Below, piece after piece: positions 1 to 8,065 of a DNA stretch of 34,410 nucleotides. Position numbers and translations under genes: made by a program. The notes beneath the pieces were generated by a model. The model worked only from the letters and a program-made list of their open reading frames with translations. It had not been told where the DNA came from and made no database searches. This stretch comes from DATBRV01 sp036560145 (GTDB lineage: Bacteria; Myxococcota_A; UBA9160; SMWR01), in NCBI GenBank assembly GCA_036560145.1, contig DATBRV010000119.1, positions 1 to 34,410 of the forward strand. Direction: 5' to 3'. The stretch's first letter is position 1. The number at the start of each line of letters is the position of its first letter.

Positions 1-61
1 CCTGCTCGGTCTGACCGTTGCGGAGCGCCTTCGGCGCCACAGCCGCAAACCCAATCGTCAT
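1..61 (-). CDS. Start of an unidentified gene, cut by the window edge
   Basis: An ATG at 61 (reverse strand) opens a frame that stays open to the window edge, giving about 20 residues beginning MTIGFAAVAPKAL. A purine-rich stretch (GGGGAAGAG) lies a few bases upstream and could be its ribosome binding site. It begins 12 bases after the stop of the nitroreductase gene, on the same strand, so it would be the next gene of the TetR-led operon. Too little is visible to name a family. Confidence 0.4.
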   Translation of the reverse strand, partial: MTIGFAAVAPKALRNGQTEQ

Positions 62-73
62 CCGGCTCTTCCC

Positions 74-751
74 CTACCCAACCGTCAGGTCCTTCGCGCC
101 CTTGCCCTGCCACGGCCGATTCCCGAAGCGATCGAGCGACACGACGTCGCCCACCGGCCGACGCACCGTCGGTCCGTATTTCCCCAGCGGCCAGCCCAGC
201 GGGATCACCGCGCACGGCGTCACGCTGCGCGGCAAGCCCAGGATCCGTCGCACCGAGTAGGTGCTCCACAGCGGCAGCGTGATGAGCGCCGCGCCGAGTC
301 CCGCCGCGCGAGCGGCGAGCAGCAGATTCTGCACCGACGGGAAGATCGAGCCGTAGTAGCTGGCGGCCGCGAAGGGCGGGAACCAGGCGCGCGGTCCCCG
401 CAGGCAGGCGACGATCACGACGGGGACCTGCTCGAAGTGATCGGCCTGCCAGCGCACCGCATCGAGCAGGCGGCCCCACTTCGGGTCGCGCCCCGCGCGG
501 CGCCGACCGATGCGCTCGTAGAGCGAGAAGGCCCTGCGATTGGCGCGCGCCAGGCGCGCCTTCACGGCGGGGTCCTTCACGACCAGGAACTCCCAGTTCT
601 GGGCGTTCGAGCCGGTGGGTGCCTTGAGCGCCAGCTCGAGCAGGCGGCGCAGCAGCGCGTCGTCGACGGGATCGGGCTTCAGGCGGCGGATCGCCCGCTG
701 CGTGCTGATCGCCTCTTCCAGCGACATGTCGAAGCCGGGCGTGTTGCCCAC
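74..751 (-). CDS. Nitroreductase-family FMN oxidoreductase
   Basis: A 225-residue protein of the nitroreductase superfamily, which uses FMN and NAD(P)H to reduce nitro groups, quinones or enones, or in some members acts as a dehydrogenase. Near the N-terminus it has the family pattern STQRAIRRLKPDPV followed by APTGSNAQNWEF, which forms the FMN phosphate and dimer contacts. The C-terminal part carries the usual LGLP....IPLGWP segment. I chose the GTG at 751 rather than the ATG at 727 because a perfect AAGGAGG lies five bases before the GTG. The substrate cannot be read from sequence. It is the fourth gene of a minus-strand operon behind a TetR regulator, a ferritin-like diiron protein and an SCP2 protein, which fits detoxification or lipid-linked redox chemistry (inference). 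Confidence 0.88.
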   Translation of the reverse strand: MGNTPGFDMSLEEAISTQRAIRRLKPDPVDDALLRRLLELALKAPTGSNAQNWEFLVVKDPAVKARLARANRRAFSLYERIGRRRAGRDPKWGRLLDAVRWQADHFEQVPVVIVACLRGPRAWFPPFAAASYYGSIFPSVQNLLLAARAAGLGAALITLPLWSTYSVRRILGLPRSVTPCAVIPLGWPLGKYGPTVRRPVGDVVSLDRFGNRPWQGKGAKDLTVG

Positions 752-756
752 GGCGC

Positions 757-763
757 CCTCCTT
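757..763 (-). promoter_or_regulatory. Strong Shine-Dalgarno that sets the GTG start of the nitroreductase
   Basis: The reverse strand reads AAGGAGG here, five bases before the GTG at 751. Its first base is the last base of the TGA stop of the upstream SCP2-domain gene (763-765), so termination and re-initiation are likely coupled. Confidence 0.75.
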
Positions 764-1152
764 CAGGAGGTCATGCCCTTCACGCGCTCCTGGAGCTGCA
801 CGGCCTCGGCGCTGGGCGGGCCGGCCATCTGCATCTGCATCAGCACGCCCATGTCGCCCTCGACCTGGATCTGCCCCGACATGAAGGCCTGCATCGAGGC
901 CTGCTGGTCGCCGCTGATGAACATCGCCTTGGCGACGTCGTAGGGCACCGTGAGCTTGGTCGGCGCATTCGCGGCCAGGCCCTTCTCGAACTTGCCGGCC
1001 TGGATGCGCGCCTCGACGTCGCCGCTCGGGCCGTTCTTCACGACCAGGTTCACCACGATGTTCTTGATGGCGTCGGGCACCGGGGGATTGATCTCGCCGC
1101 GGATGCGCTCGGCCTCCTGGAACCAGGAGTCGGACAGGAATGCGTGAGCCAC
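763..1152 (-). CDS. SCP2 sterol-binding-domain protein
   Basis: A 129-residue protein resembling the SCP2 (sterol carrier protein 2) fold, a small hydrophobic-cavity domain that binds lipids or acyl-CoA. Visible hallmarks are an early helix (AFLSDSWFQEAERIRGEI), a strand stretch (VVNLVVKNG), and the LTVPYDVAKAMFISGDQQA...FMSGQIQVEGDMGVLMQMQ segment, typical of the SCP2 C-terminal half where the Gly-Asp after the VEG motif precedes the final helix. The GTG at 1152 is preferred over upstream starts because GAGGAGG stands seven C residues before it. The stop overlaps the ribosome binding site of the nitroreductase, so the two are co-translated. The ligand is unknown. Confidence 0.8.
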   Translation of the reverse strand: MAHAFLSDSWFQEAERIRGEINPPVPDAIKNIVVNLVVKNGPSGDVEARIQAGKFEKGLAANAPTKLTVPYDVAKAMFISGDQQASMQAFMSGQIQVEGDMGVLMQMQMAGPPSAEAVQLQERVKGMTS

Positions 1153-1245
1153 GGGGGGGCCTCCTCGAGGGTTGTGGGCGGACGACAGGCGCAGGATTCT
1201 CGCCCGCTTCGGACCCGGTGGCAACCGCGCGGCTGGCTCGGATGA

Positions 1246-2285
<1,040 letters not shown>

Positions 2286-2289
<4 letters not shown>

Positions 2290-2954
2290 CGGGGCTCCTT
2301 CGGGGTAGGGGTGACGCCGAGATAGGCCAGCGTGGAGCGGGTCAGCTCGTCCGCCAGGCCATCGTCGGAGAGCGAGAGCAGCGAAGAGCGCATCTCGCCG
2401 AACAGGATCATGGTCTCGAGCGCGCTGAAGACCAGCATCATCCCGAAGCGCGTCGCGCGTTCGGGATCGGGGTGCGAGATCTGCTCCCGGCGCGCGAGCA
2501 GGAGCACGCAGAGGCGCGCGATCACGTGGTGCGAGAGGCGCTGCTGGCGCGCCTGGAATTCCGGATGGGTGTGATTGCGCATCACGAAGGCGCGCATCAG
2601 GCCGCGCCGCTCGCGAAAAATCGACACCAGGAAGTGGATGACGGCGTCGATCATCTCCGGCGTCCCGGCTCCTTCCCAGCGGGCCGGGTCCAGGGTGGCT
2701 TCGGCGGTGGCGACCGCCTCGTCGTAGTAGCGCTCGTAGAGGGCGTGCAGCAGGCCCTCCTTGTCGTGGAAGCGAGCGTAGAAGGCGCCCACCGAAGAAT
2801 CCGCCCGCTGCACGATCTCGGAGACGGGGGTGTCTTCGAAGCCCTTCTCGGCCACCAGCGCCTCGGCCGTGTCGAGGATGCGGTCGAGCGTCTCCTGGCT
2901 GCGCGCCTGGCGGGGAGGGCGGACCCAGTGGAGCTCGGGCTTGGGAGCGGTCAT
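2286..2954 (-). CDS. TetR-family transcriptional regulator
   Basis: A 222-residue repressor-type protein. The N-terminal DNA-binding domain (about residues 18-65) shows the TetR helix-turn-helix: RSQETLDRILDTAEALVAEKG, then SEIVQRADSSVGAFYARFHDKEGLL. The remaining helices form the ligand and dimer domain and contain a clear hydrophobic C-terminal half. The ATG at 2954 is chosen because GAGG lies six bases upstream; a TTG at 2972 is also in frame but has no comparable site. It leads the minus-strand operon (diiron protein, SCP2, nitroreductase) and diverges from the glycosyltransferase gene. The inverted repeat at 2977-2990, directly upstream of its start, is a plausible autoregulatory operator. 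The ligand is unknown, but an acyl or lipid-like inducer would fit the neighbours (inference). Confidence 0.92.
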
Positions 2955-2976
2955 GCGCGACCTCGACGCCAAAAAC

Positions 2977-2990
2977 AGAACCAGTGTTCT
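2977..2990. promoter_or_regulatory. Inverted repeat AGAAC-N4-GTTCT, candidate TetR operator
   Basis: A perfect 5-4-5 dyad lies 22 bases upstream of the TetR start, in an AT-rich island that contrasts with the surrounding GC-rich DNA. The half-site GTTCT recurs at 2992-2996. TetR proteins usually bind dyads next to their own gene, so this is the best operator candidate. Assignment is by position and symmetry only. Confidence 0.5.
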
Positions 2991-3094
2991 TGTTCTATTT
3001 ATCGGACAGACCAGGACCCGTCAAGAGGAAGATCGGGCTGGAAGGCCGGCCCCCCCATCGTTTACGCTCGCGGCGGCTTTCCCGAGGGGTCTGC

Positions 3095-4741
3095 ATGCAG
3101 CGTCCGGCCGGGTTGGTCGCCCTCGGCGCTGCCGCGCTGGCCGCGCTCTACCTCGCCTTCGCCGCCAGCTCGCCGGTTTCCCTGGGCTTTTTTGGCGACG
3201 ACGCGGTCTACCTGACGACCGCCAAGGGGCTGGCCGAGGGGAGGGGATACCGACACCTCTCGATCCCCGGCGAGCCGCTCCAGACCAAGTACCCGCCGCT
3301 CTATCCCGCGCTCCTCTCCCTCGTGCTCCGCGCCCGTCCGGACCTGCCCGGAAATTTCACCTGGCTGCTCGCACCCGGGGCGCTCGCCGGCGCGGGCGCG
3401 GTGGTGCTCGCCGCGCTCTATTGGCGCCGGGTGCTGGGCGCCTCGCGGCGCTTCGCGCTGGCCCTCGCCGTGCTCGCGGCCCTCTCGCCGGCCCTGCTCT
3501 CCTTCACGCGGGTCGCGATGAGCGAGCTCCCGTACGCGCTGTTCGCGATCGCGGCGCTGCTCTGCCTCGACGATCGCGCGCTGCGCGCCGACGGGCGGGC
3601 CCGCACCGGCTGGCTCCTCCTCGGCGCCCTGCTGGTCGGGTGCGCCATGCTCACGCGCGCGATCGGCCTCTCGCTCGCGATCGCCGCCGTCGCCACGCTC
3701 CTGCTCCGGCGCCGCGGCGCGGACGCGCTGCTGGTCGGCGCGGTGATCCTCGCCTGCGTCGCTCCCTGGTGGAGCTGGCAGGCGGGGGCAGAGGCCGCGA
3801 ACGGCGCGGGAGGCCGGGCGCTGCTGGTGGCGCACGAGCTCGGCTACGGCGGCTTCCTGCCGAAGGATCCGCAGGAAGCGCTGCGCGTCGCCTGGCAGAA
3901 CCTGCTGCGCCTCTCCTTCGGGCTCGGCTACTTCCAGCTCGCGCTGCCCGTCGAGTCGGTGCGCGCGGCGATCGGAGCCGGGGGCGTCCGCCTCGCGCTG
4001 CTCCACGTGATCTGTCACGCGACCCTCCTCTTCGCGCTCTTCGGCTTCTGGCAGAGCGCGCGCAGCGGCCTGCGAACGCTTCACGTGTATGCCGCGATCT
4101 ACGGCGCGATCCTGCTGGTCTGGACCTTCTCGCCCTACCGCTTCCTGGTTCCCTGGACGCCGTTCACGCTTTATTTCGCAGCGACGGGGCTGCTCGCCGC
4201 GCTGCGCGCGCGCTGGCTCGCCGGCGCCGCCTTCGCAATCGTGCTCGCGCTCTTCCTCGCCGAGGACTGGAAGCTCGCGCGCAGCACCGAGCAGGCCTAC
4301 TACGCCCGCGAGGTCGCGATCGACTGGACGGAGCTGCGCGCGGCCGAGCAGTTCCTGCGCGAGCGCACCGAGCCGGGCGACGTGATCGCTTCGTCGCATC
4401 CGGAGCGGCTGTTCCTCACCACGGGACGGCGCGGGCACTTCTTCTGGCCCGACACCGACCCGGTGGCGTTCGAGTACGACGCGGGGCGCGCGGCGAGCCG
4501 CTTCGCGGCGCTCCCAGTGCCCGCGGAAGCGGAGGCGCGCGGCCGGGACGTCGAGCGCGGCCTCTCCGAGGCGTATCGCGACGCGAAGATCGCCTGGTAC
4601 GTGGATTGGTCGGCGCGCGAATCCGCCCGCGCCTTCTCGCACGCGGCGCTCGCGATGCAGGGCCGCTTCGAGCGGGTCTACACGACGCCCGGCGGCAGCT
4701 TCGCGATCTACCGGGTCCGGATCCCCGGGACCCAGCGCTAG
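3095..4741 (+). CDS. GT-C-fold membrane glycosyltransferase (GT39/GT83-like)
   Basis: A 548-residue multi-pass membrane protein with about ten to twelve hydrophobic segments. The first loop after helix 1 carries FFGDDAVYLTTAKGL, with D35 and D36 at the place of the catalytic acidic residue in PMT/ArnT-type transferases, followed by a KYPPLYPALLSL segment typical of this family. A soluble C-terminal domain begins near residue 400. Such enzymes transfer a sugar from a polyprenyl-phosphate donor onto protein or lipid on the outer face of the inner membrane. The ATG at 3095 has a CGAGGGG site four to five bases upstream. It diverges from the TetR operon. Its stop (TAG, 4739-4741) is interleaved with the stop of the opposing Rieske gene in a CTAG. 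The acceptor is unknown. Confidence 0.8.
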   Translation: MQRPAGLVALGAAALAALYLAFAASSPVSLGFFGDDAVYLTTAKGLAEGRGYRHLSIPGEPLQTKYPPLYPALLSLVLRARPDLPGNFTWLLAPGALAGAGAVVLAALYWRRVLGASRRFALALAVLAALSPALLSFTRVAMSELPYALFAIAALLCLDDRALRADGRARTGWLLLGALLVGCAMLTRAIGLSLAIAAVATLLLRRRGADALLVGAVILACVAPWWSWQAGAEAANGAGGRALLVAHELGYGGFLPKDPQEALRVAWQNLLRLSFGLGYFQLALPVESVRAAIGAGGVRLALLHVICHATLLFALFGFWQSARSGLRTLHVYAAIYGAILLVWTFSPYRFLVPWTPFTLYFAATGLLAALRARWLAGAAFAIVLALFLAEDWKLARSTEQAYYAREVAIDWTELRAAEQFLRERTEPGDVIASSHPERLFLTTGRRGHFFWPDTDPVAFEYDAGRAASRFAALPVPAEAEARGRDVERGLSEAYRDAKIAWYVDWSARESARAFSHAALAMQGRFERVYTTPGGSFAIYRVRIPGTQR

Positions 4742-5556
4742 AAGCGCAGCTCCACCTCGCTGCTCTCGGGGTCGACCACCACGCGCGGCGCGGGCGCCAG
4801 CCGGAGGCGGCGTCCGTCGGCGCTGCGGCCCGTGCGCACGTCGAAGCGATAGCCGTGCCAGGGACAGCGCACGCAGCCAGCCTCGAGCGCCGCGTCTTCG
4901 AGCGGGCCGCGCCGGTGGGGGCACTCGGCGGCGTAGGCAAAGAGCTCTCCCTCGATCTCCACCACGCGAAACCCGCGTCCGCCGAGCTTCAACAGAACCG
5001 GAAGCCGCGCGCGCAGCGCCTCCAGCGGCCCGAGCGGAACCGATCCGGCCAGGGCCGGCTCCGTCCTCGCGGCGAGCTGCGCCGCGCGCCGCGACATCAT
5101 CGCTTGATCCTGATCCCACAGCAGTGTGTAGAGCTGGAGATAGGCCCGCCCGAGCGCCTCCCGGCGCGCGGGCGGGATGCCCGGCAGCAGGAACTCGACC
5201 TCGATCCGGGTGCGATCCGCGGCGAGCGGCTGGAGCCGCGTCCAGATCTCGGTGCCGCGGCCGGGCCCTTCCAGCGTGCGCGCCACGTAGCGCAGCGCGG
5301 GCTGCTCGAGGGCCAGCTCGAGCAGGATCTCCTGGCCGGTCTTCTCGGGGGCGAGCCCCACCCTCGCGCGCCAGCCGGCGGGCCCCTCGTCCAGGCACTC
5401 GATGCGGCAGAAGCTCTCGCGGTGCAGCCAGGGCAGGTGCTCCCAGTCGAGCACGTTCTCCCAGATCCGCTCGAGCGAGGCGCTCACCTCGCGCCGGTAG
5501 ACGCCGACGCTGGCGAGCGCATTCGGGCCGGAGGGGCTCGGGTCGGGCTGCGTCAC
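4738..5556 (-). CDS. Short Rieske protein with N-terminal SRPBCC domain, permuted Rieske oxygenase candidate
   Basis: A 272-residue protein. Residues about 17-165 look like an SRPBCC (START/RHO catalytic) domain. Residues about 180-272 are a Rieske [2Fe-2S] domain with the ligands C212-P-H214 and C231-P-W-H234. The N-terminal domain contains ENVLDWEHLPWLH, giving D37, H40 and H45 in the N/E-x3-D-x2-H-x4-H spacing of the mononuclear iron site of Rieske oxygenases. Near the end of that domain is LLWDQDQAMMSRR, where D148 or D150 matches the third (Asp) ligand. In known Rieske oxygenases the Rieske domain comes first; here the order is reversed and the protein is about 70-150 residues shorter than usual. 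The start is a GTG directly after a dyad; no strong ribosome site was seen. The substrate is unknown and no reductase is adjacent. Confidence 0.8.
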   Translation of the reverse strand: MTQPDPSPSGPNALASVGVYRREVSASLERIWENVLDWEHLPWLHRESFCRIECLDEGPAGWRARVGLAPEKTGQEILLELALEQPALRYVARTLEGPGRGTEIWTRLQPLAADRTRIEVEFLLPGIPPARREALGRAYLQLYTLLWDQDQAMMSRRAAQLAARTEPALAGSVPLGPLEALRARLPVLLKLGGRGFRVVEIEGELFAYAAECPHRRGPLEDAALEAGCVRCPWHGYRFDVRTGRSADGRRLRLAPAPRVVVDPESSEVELRF

Positions 5557-5579
5557 GCTGGAGCAGGATACTCTCCAGC
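5557..5579. promoter_or_regulatory. Dyad GCTGGAG-N9-CTCCAGC abutting the Rieske start codon
   Basis: Perfect seven-base arms separated by nine bases sit in the 68-base divergent gap between the Rieske gene (start 5556) and the small plus-strand gene (start 5625). The dyad ends one base before the GTG start, so it could be a protein operator or, in the RNA, a hairpin that affects initiation. No experimental or family link can be given. Confidence 0.4.
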
Positions 5580-5624
5580 CATGCCGGCGTCTGCCGATGA
5601 GAACCTGGACAGCGGGAGGCCGTG

Positions 5625-5900
5625 ATGGCGGTGGGTCGAACTCCGGGAGCGTCCGAACTCCAGGCGAGCGAAGTGGCGGTGATCCACGCGGCCAGCCGGA
5701 TCTTCGCCGCGCTGATCGCGGGCGGACGCCTCACCAACGGCAACCAGGCCGGCCTGGTCCGCTCCGCGGTCCAGATGGCGCTCGAGATCGCGCGCGAGGC
5801 GGAGAGCCGGATCCACGGCGCGGGCGAGCTCGAGACCGGCCCCGCCGCTGGCGAGGGCGACATCCTCGACCTGCTCGACGAAGGTCCGCGCCAGCCTTAG
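5625..5900 (+). CDS. Small hypothetical protein
   Basis: A 91-residue protein with no recognised family. It is mostly helical in appearance: an N-terminal amphipathic stretch (ASEVAVIHAASRIFAALIAGG), a polar turn (RLTNGNQAG), a second helix (LVRSAVQMALEIAREAESRI) and an acidic tail ending in DILDLLDEGPRQP. There is no signal peptide, membrane segment or cysteine. The ATG at 5625 is chosen over the GTG at 5622 because GGGAGG lies five bases before it. A 14-codon frame at 5581-5625 ends in a TGATG overlap with this start. It stands alone between divergent and convergent neighbours. Codon bias in the third position is strong, which supports a real gene. Confidence 0.6.
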   Translation: MAVGRTPGASELQASEVAVIHAASRIFAALIAGGRLTNGNQAGLVRSAVQMALEIAREAESRIHGAGELETGPAAGEGDILDLLDEGPRQP

Positions 5901-5941
5901 TGAACTCCGCTCGCCTGCGGCTCGCTGCGCGCTTCGCTTGC
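5900..5941 (-). repeat. Dispersed 42-base repeat, copy 1
   Basis: Read on the reverse strand, this segment matches 15317-15358 at 38 of 42 positions; the 34-base core (5908-5941) matches at 32 of 34. It directly follows the stop of the small protein gene and precedes the stop of the convergent sterol-reductase gene. It is built from near-tandem CGAAGCG/CGAGCC/CGAGCG units. Confidence 0.75.
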
Positions 5942-5949
5942 CCGCGCCC

Positions 5950-6996
5950 CTAATACAAGAACGGGAACATGCGGAAGTGCGTGTGCGCGCAGTAGGCGTG
6001 CCAGAGCGCCGCGTATTTCGCGCGGCAACGGCGGTCGTCGCGGGCGGCGCGGTGGGCGAGCAGCAGCAGCATCCAGAGCGGGAGCAGGTAGGGCACCCAG
6101 GAGTGGAACCCGGTCGCGAGCGTGAGCGCCAGGTAGACCCCGATCTCGCCGGTGTAGTTCAGGTGCCGCCCGATCCCCCACCAGCCCGAGATCAGCAGCC
6201 GCCCGCCGATCGCCTCGGCCTTCTCGCCCCAGATCGTGGTCCCGGGATCCTGCTTGAAGCGCCACTTCTGCGCGTTGGCGCCGCGGAACATCCAGAGGCT
6301 GGCGGCGTAGAGCGCGGCGATCGCGAGCAAGCCAGAGCGTGACATCGGCTTGCGCTGGTCGAGGAGATACCAGCCGCCGATCGAGTAGAAGAAGGGGACG
6401 AGCACGAGATCGCCCCACAGCAGCATCAGCCCGAAGCGCTCCTCGATCACGTCCCAGATCGAGAGCAGGAAGTCCTGGTACCAGTAGTGCGTCGCCAGGT
6501 AGATCCACCAGCCGACCAGCCAGAGGCCCATCTGGGGCGTGATCTCGCCGTGACGCTCGAACTGCGCGTAGCCGAACGCGGCGACCAGCAGCCCGAAGCC
6601 GATCAGCGAAGGCTCGTAGGCCCACATCTTGAGGTCGACGCCGAACGCGCGCGGATTCAGCTCGCGGCCGATCAGCTTCTGGGCGAGGGTCGTCGGCCCG
6701 GGGCGCGTCAGCCTCCCGCGCCGGTGCAGCCAGAACGCGAGCGCGAAGGAATAGAAGTTCGCCGCGGCGAAGAGCGCCCAGAAGTGGTCGAGCAGCGGGG
6801 CCAGCGAGAGGTCGAAGATCAGGGTGCCCGCCGCGACGAGCAGATTGACGGCGGCGAAGACGGCCAGCCCGTTGATGCGGTAGCGGAAGCGCGTGCCGCC
6901 CTCCTCCTCGCGGCCGGCGACCTCGCGGCCGGGCAGGTACCTCGCGGCGACGAAGAGCACGGCCAGGAAGCCCAGGAGGCCGAGAGCAGCTGCCAT
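5950..6996 (-). CDS. Sterol reductase of the ERG4/ERG24/DHCR7 family
   Basis: A 348-residue integral membrane enzyme with eight to ten hydrophobic segments. It carries the main signatures of the eukaryotic C14, C7 and C24(28) sterol reductases: GRELNPR at 110-116 followed by DLK; a D-x3-ERFG-x3-LWGDLV-x-VPFFY block at 182-204; QKWRFKQDP at 243-251; SGWWGIGRHLNYTGEI at 270-285; and the C-terminal ARDDRRCRAKYAALWHAYC block ending in a short FRMFPFLY tail. These enzymes use NADPH to reduce a sterol nucleus or side-chain double bond in the membrane. Which double bond is reduced cannot be decided by eye. The ATG at 6996 follows weak ribosome-binding sequence. No squalene epoxidase or oxidosqualene cyclase is in the window, so a full sterol pathway is not shown. 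Confidence 0.88.
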   Translation of the reverse strand: MAAALGLLGFLAVLFVAARYLPGREVAGREEEGGTRFRYRINGLAVFAAVNLLVAAGTLIFDLSLAPLLDHFWALFAAANFYSFALAFWLHRRGRLTRPGPTTLAQKLIGRELNPRAFGVDLKMWAYEPSLIGFGLLVAAFGYAQFERHGEITPQMGLWLVGWWIYLATHYWYQDFLLSIWDVIEERFGLMLLWGDLVLVPFFYSIGGWYLLDQRKPMSRSGLLAIAALYAASLWMFRGANAQKWRFKQDPGTTIWGEKAEAIGGRLLISGWWGIGRHLNYTGEIGVYLALTLATGFHSWVPYLLPLWMLLLLAHRAARDDRRCRAKYAALWHAYCAHTHFRMFPFLY

Positions 6997-7072
6997 CGGC
7001 GGCGATGATTCACGAAGACCCGGCGCTCGACAAGCGACCGGCCGCGCGGCCCCGCGCGCTATCCTGGCCGCC

Positions 7073-8038
7073 ATGTCCGCCCCCTGCCGCGCCCCCATCC
7101 TGCTGGCCCCGGCCATGGACCGGCCGGAGCTGGTGCGCGAGCTGCTGGAGCGCACCGCGCCGCATTTCCCGGTGCAGCGTTACTTCCAGAGCGGCGCCGA
7201 GATGCGCGCGCAATCGGGGCCAGCCGCCCTGATCATCGCCCCCAATTTTCGCGCCGATTGGGCCACCGCGGAATCGAAGCAGGACGGAACCCTGCCCTTC
7301 CTCGAGAACCCGCGCTTCCGGCAGGCGGCGGCGAGGCTCTTCGAGAGCGATCTCGTCTCGCCCTGGGGCGTGTACAGCAACATCACCTGGCAGCTTCCCT
7401 TCGACCAGGGGCGCGGGCACACGGACGTGCCCGCCTTCGTCGGCGTCGACCGCGGGCGCTACCCCACCTGGCTGCTCTCCGTGATGGGCCACTCGCGGCT
7501 CTTCGAGAAGGAGCGCGTCGAGATCGCGACGGCGGTGGCCTGGTTCTACCGCGGGAAGGACGGCGGCTTCAGCTACTGGCCGGACGGCCCGGATCATCCG
7601 CCGCGCCTGCACGAGGGAGACGTCTTCAACACCGCGATCGTGGGCGACAACGACCGCATGTACCACCGCGTGCGTCCGGTCGGCGCGCGCAAGCACGGGA
7701 TGCTCGGGGGCATGACGCTGGAGACGCGCCTCGAGCACGACGGCGGGGACGCCTGGGCGATCCGGCAGGACGGCGAGACGCGCGCGCGGATCCGCTTCGA
7801 GGAGCTCCGGATCAGCGTCTCCTGGAAGGCCTACGTCTACCGAGACGCCGAGCAGCGCCGCCGGCACGAATCCGGCGGCGGCGGGCTCGACCTCGATCAG
7901 GTGGTGGATCGCTTCGATTCGGATCTGACGGCCCGCGGAATCGCGTTCCAGGCGCCGGCCGATCCGCTCCACGACGAGGCCTTCGTCGATCTGCTCACGC
8001 GCGCCTACGTGCGCGAGCCGACCGTCTTCGAGGCCTGA
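7073..8038 (+). CDS. Uncharacterised protein with HxD...H motif, possible Fe(II)-dependent oxygenase
   Basis: A 321-residue soluble protein whose family I do not recognise. It has H116-T-D118 (GRGHTDVPAF), then about 80 residues later H198 in NDRMYHRVRPVGARK, with basic residues 8-9 positions further on. This is the spacing of the two-His-one-carboxylate site and 2-oxoglutarate-binding Arg of jelly-roll Fe(II)/2OG dioxygenases. The intervening stretch is rich in aromatic residues and includes a HEGDVFNTAIVGDND segment compatible with the sixth or seventh beta strand. The N-terminus lacks a signal peptide. The ATG at 7073 is used; ATG 7115 is an alternative. It is transcribed together with the crotonase gene 27 bases downstream and diverges from the sterol reductase across 76 bases. 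Function is inferred from motif spacing only. Confidence 0.6.
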   Translation: MSAPCRAPILLAPAMDRPELVRELLERTAPHFPVQRYFQSGAEMRAQSGPAALIIAPNFRADWATAESKQDGTLPFLENPRFRQAAARLFESDLVSPWGVYSNITWQLPFDQGRGHTDVPAFVGVDRGRYPTWLLSVMGHSRLFEKERVEIATAVAWFYRGKDGGFSYWPDGPDHPPRLHEGDVFNTAIVGDNDRMYHRVRPVGARKHGMLGGMTLETRLEHDGGDAWAIRQDGETRARIRFEELRISVSWKAYVYRDAEQRRRHESGGGGLDLDQVVDRFDSDLTARGIAFQAPADPLHDEAFVDLLTRAYVREPTVFEA

Positions 8039-8065
8039 GGCCCGGGGCCATCCGCAGGAGGGTGC

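Noticed and set aside
2830..5625. Long plus-strand and minus-strand frames overlapping the glycosyltransferase and Rieske genes
   Set aside because: The translations are Arg/Ala-rich without family motifs, and the overlapped genes have clear motifs and ribosome sites.
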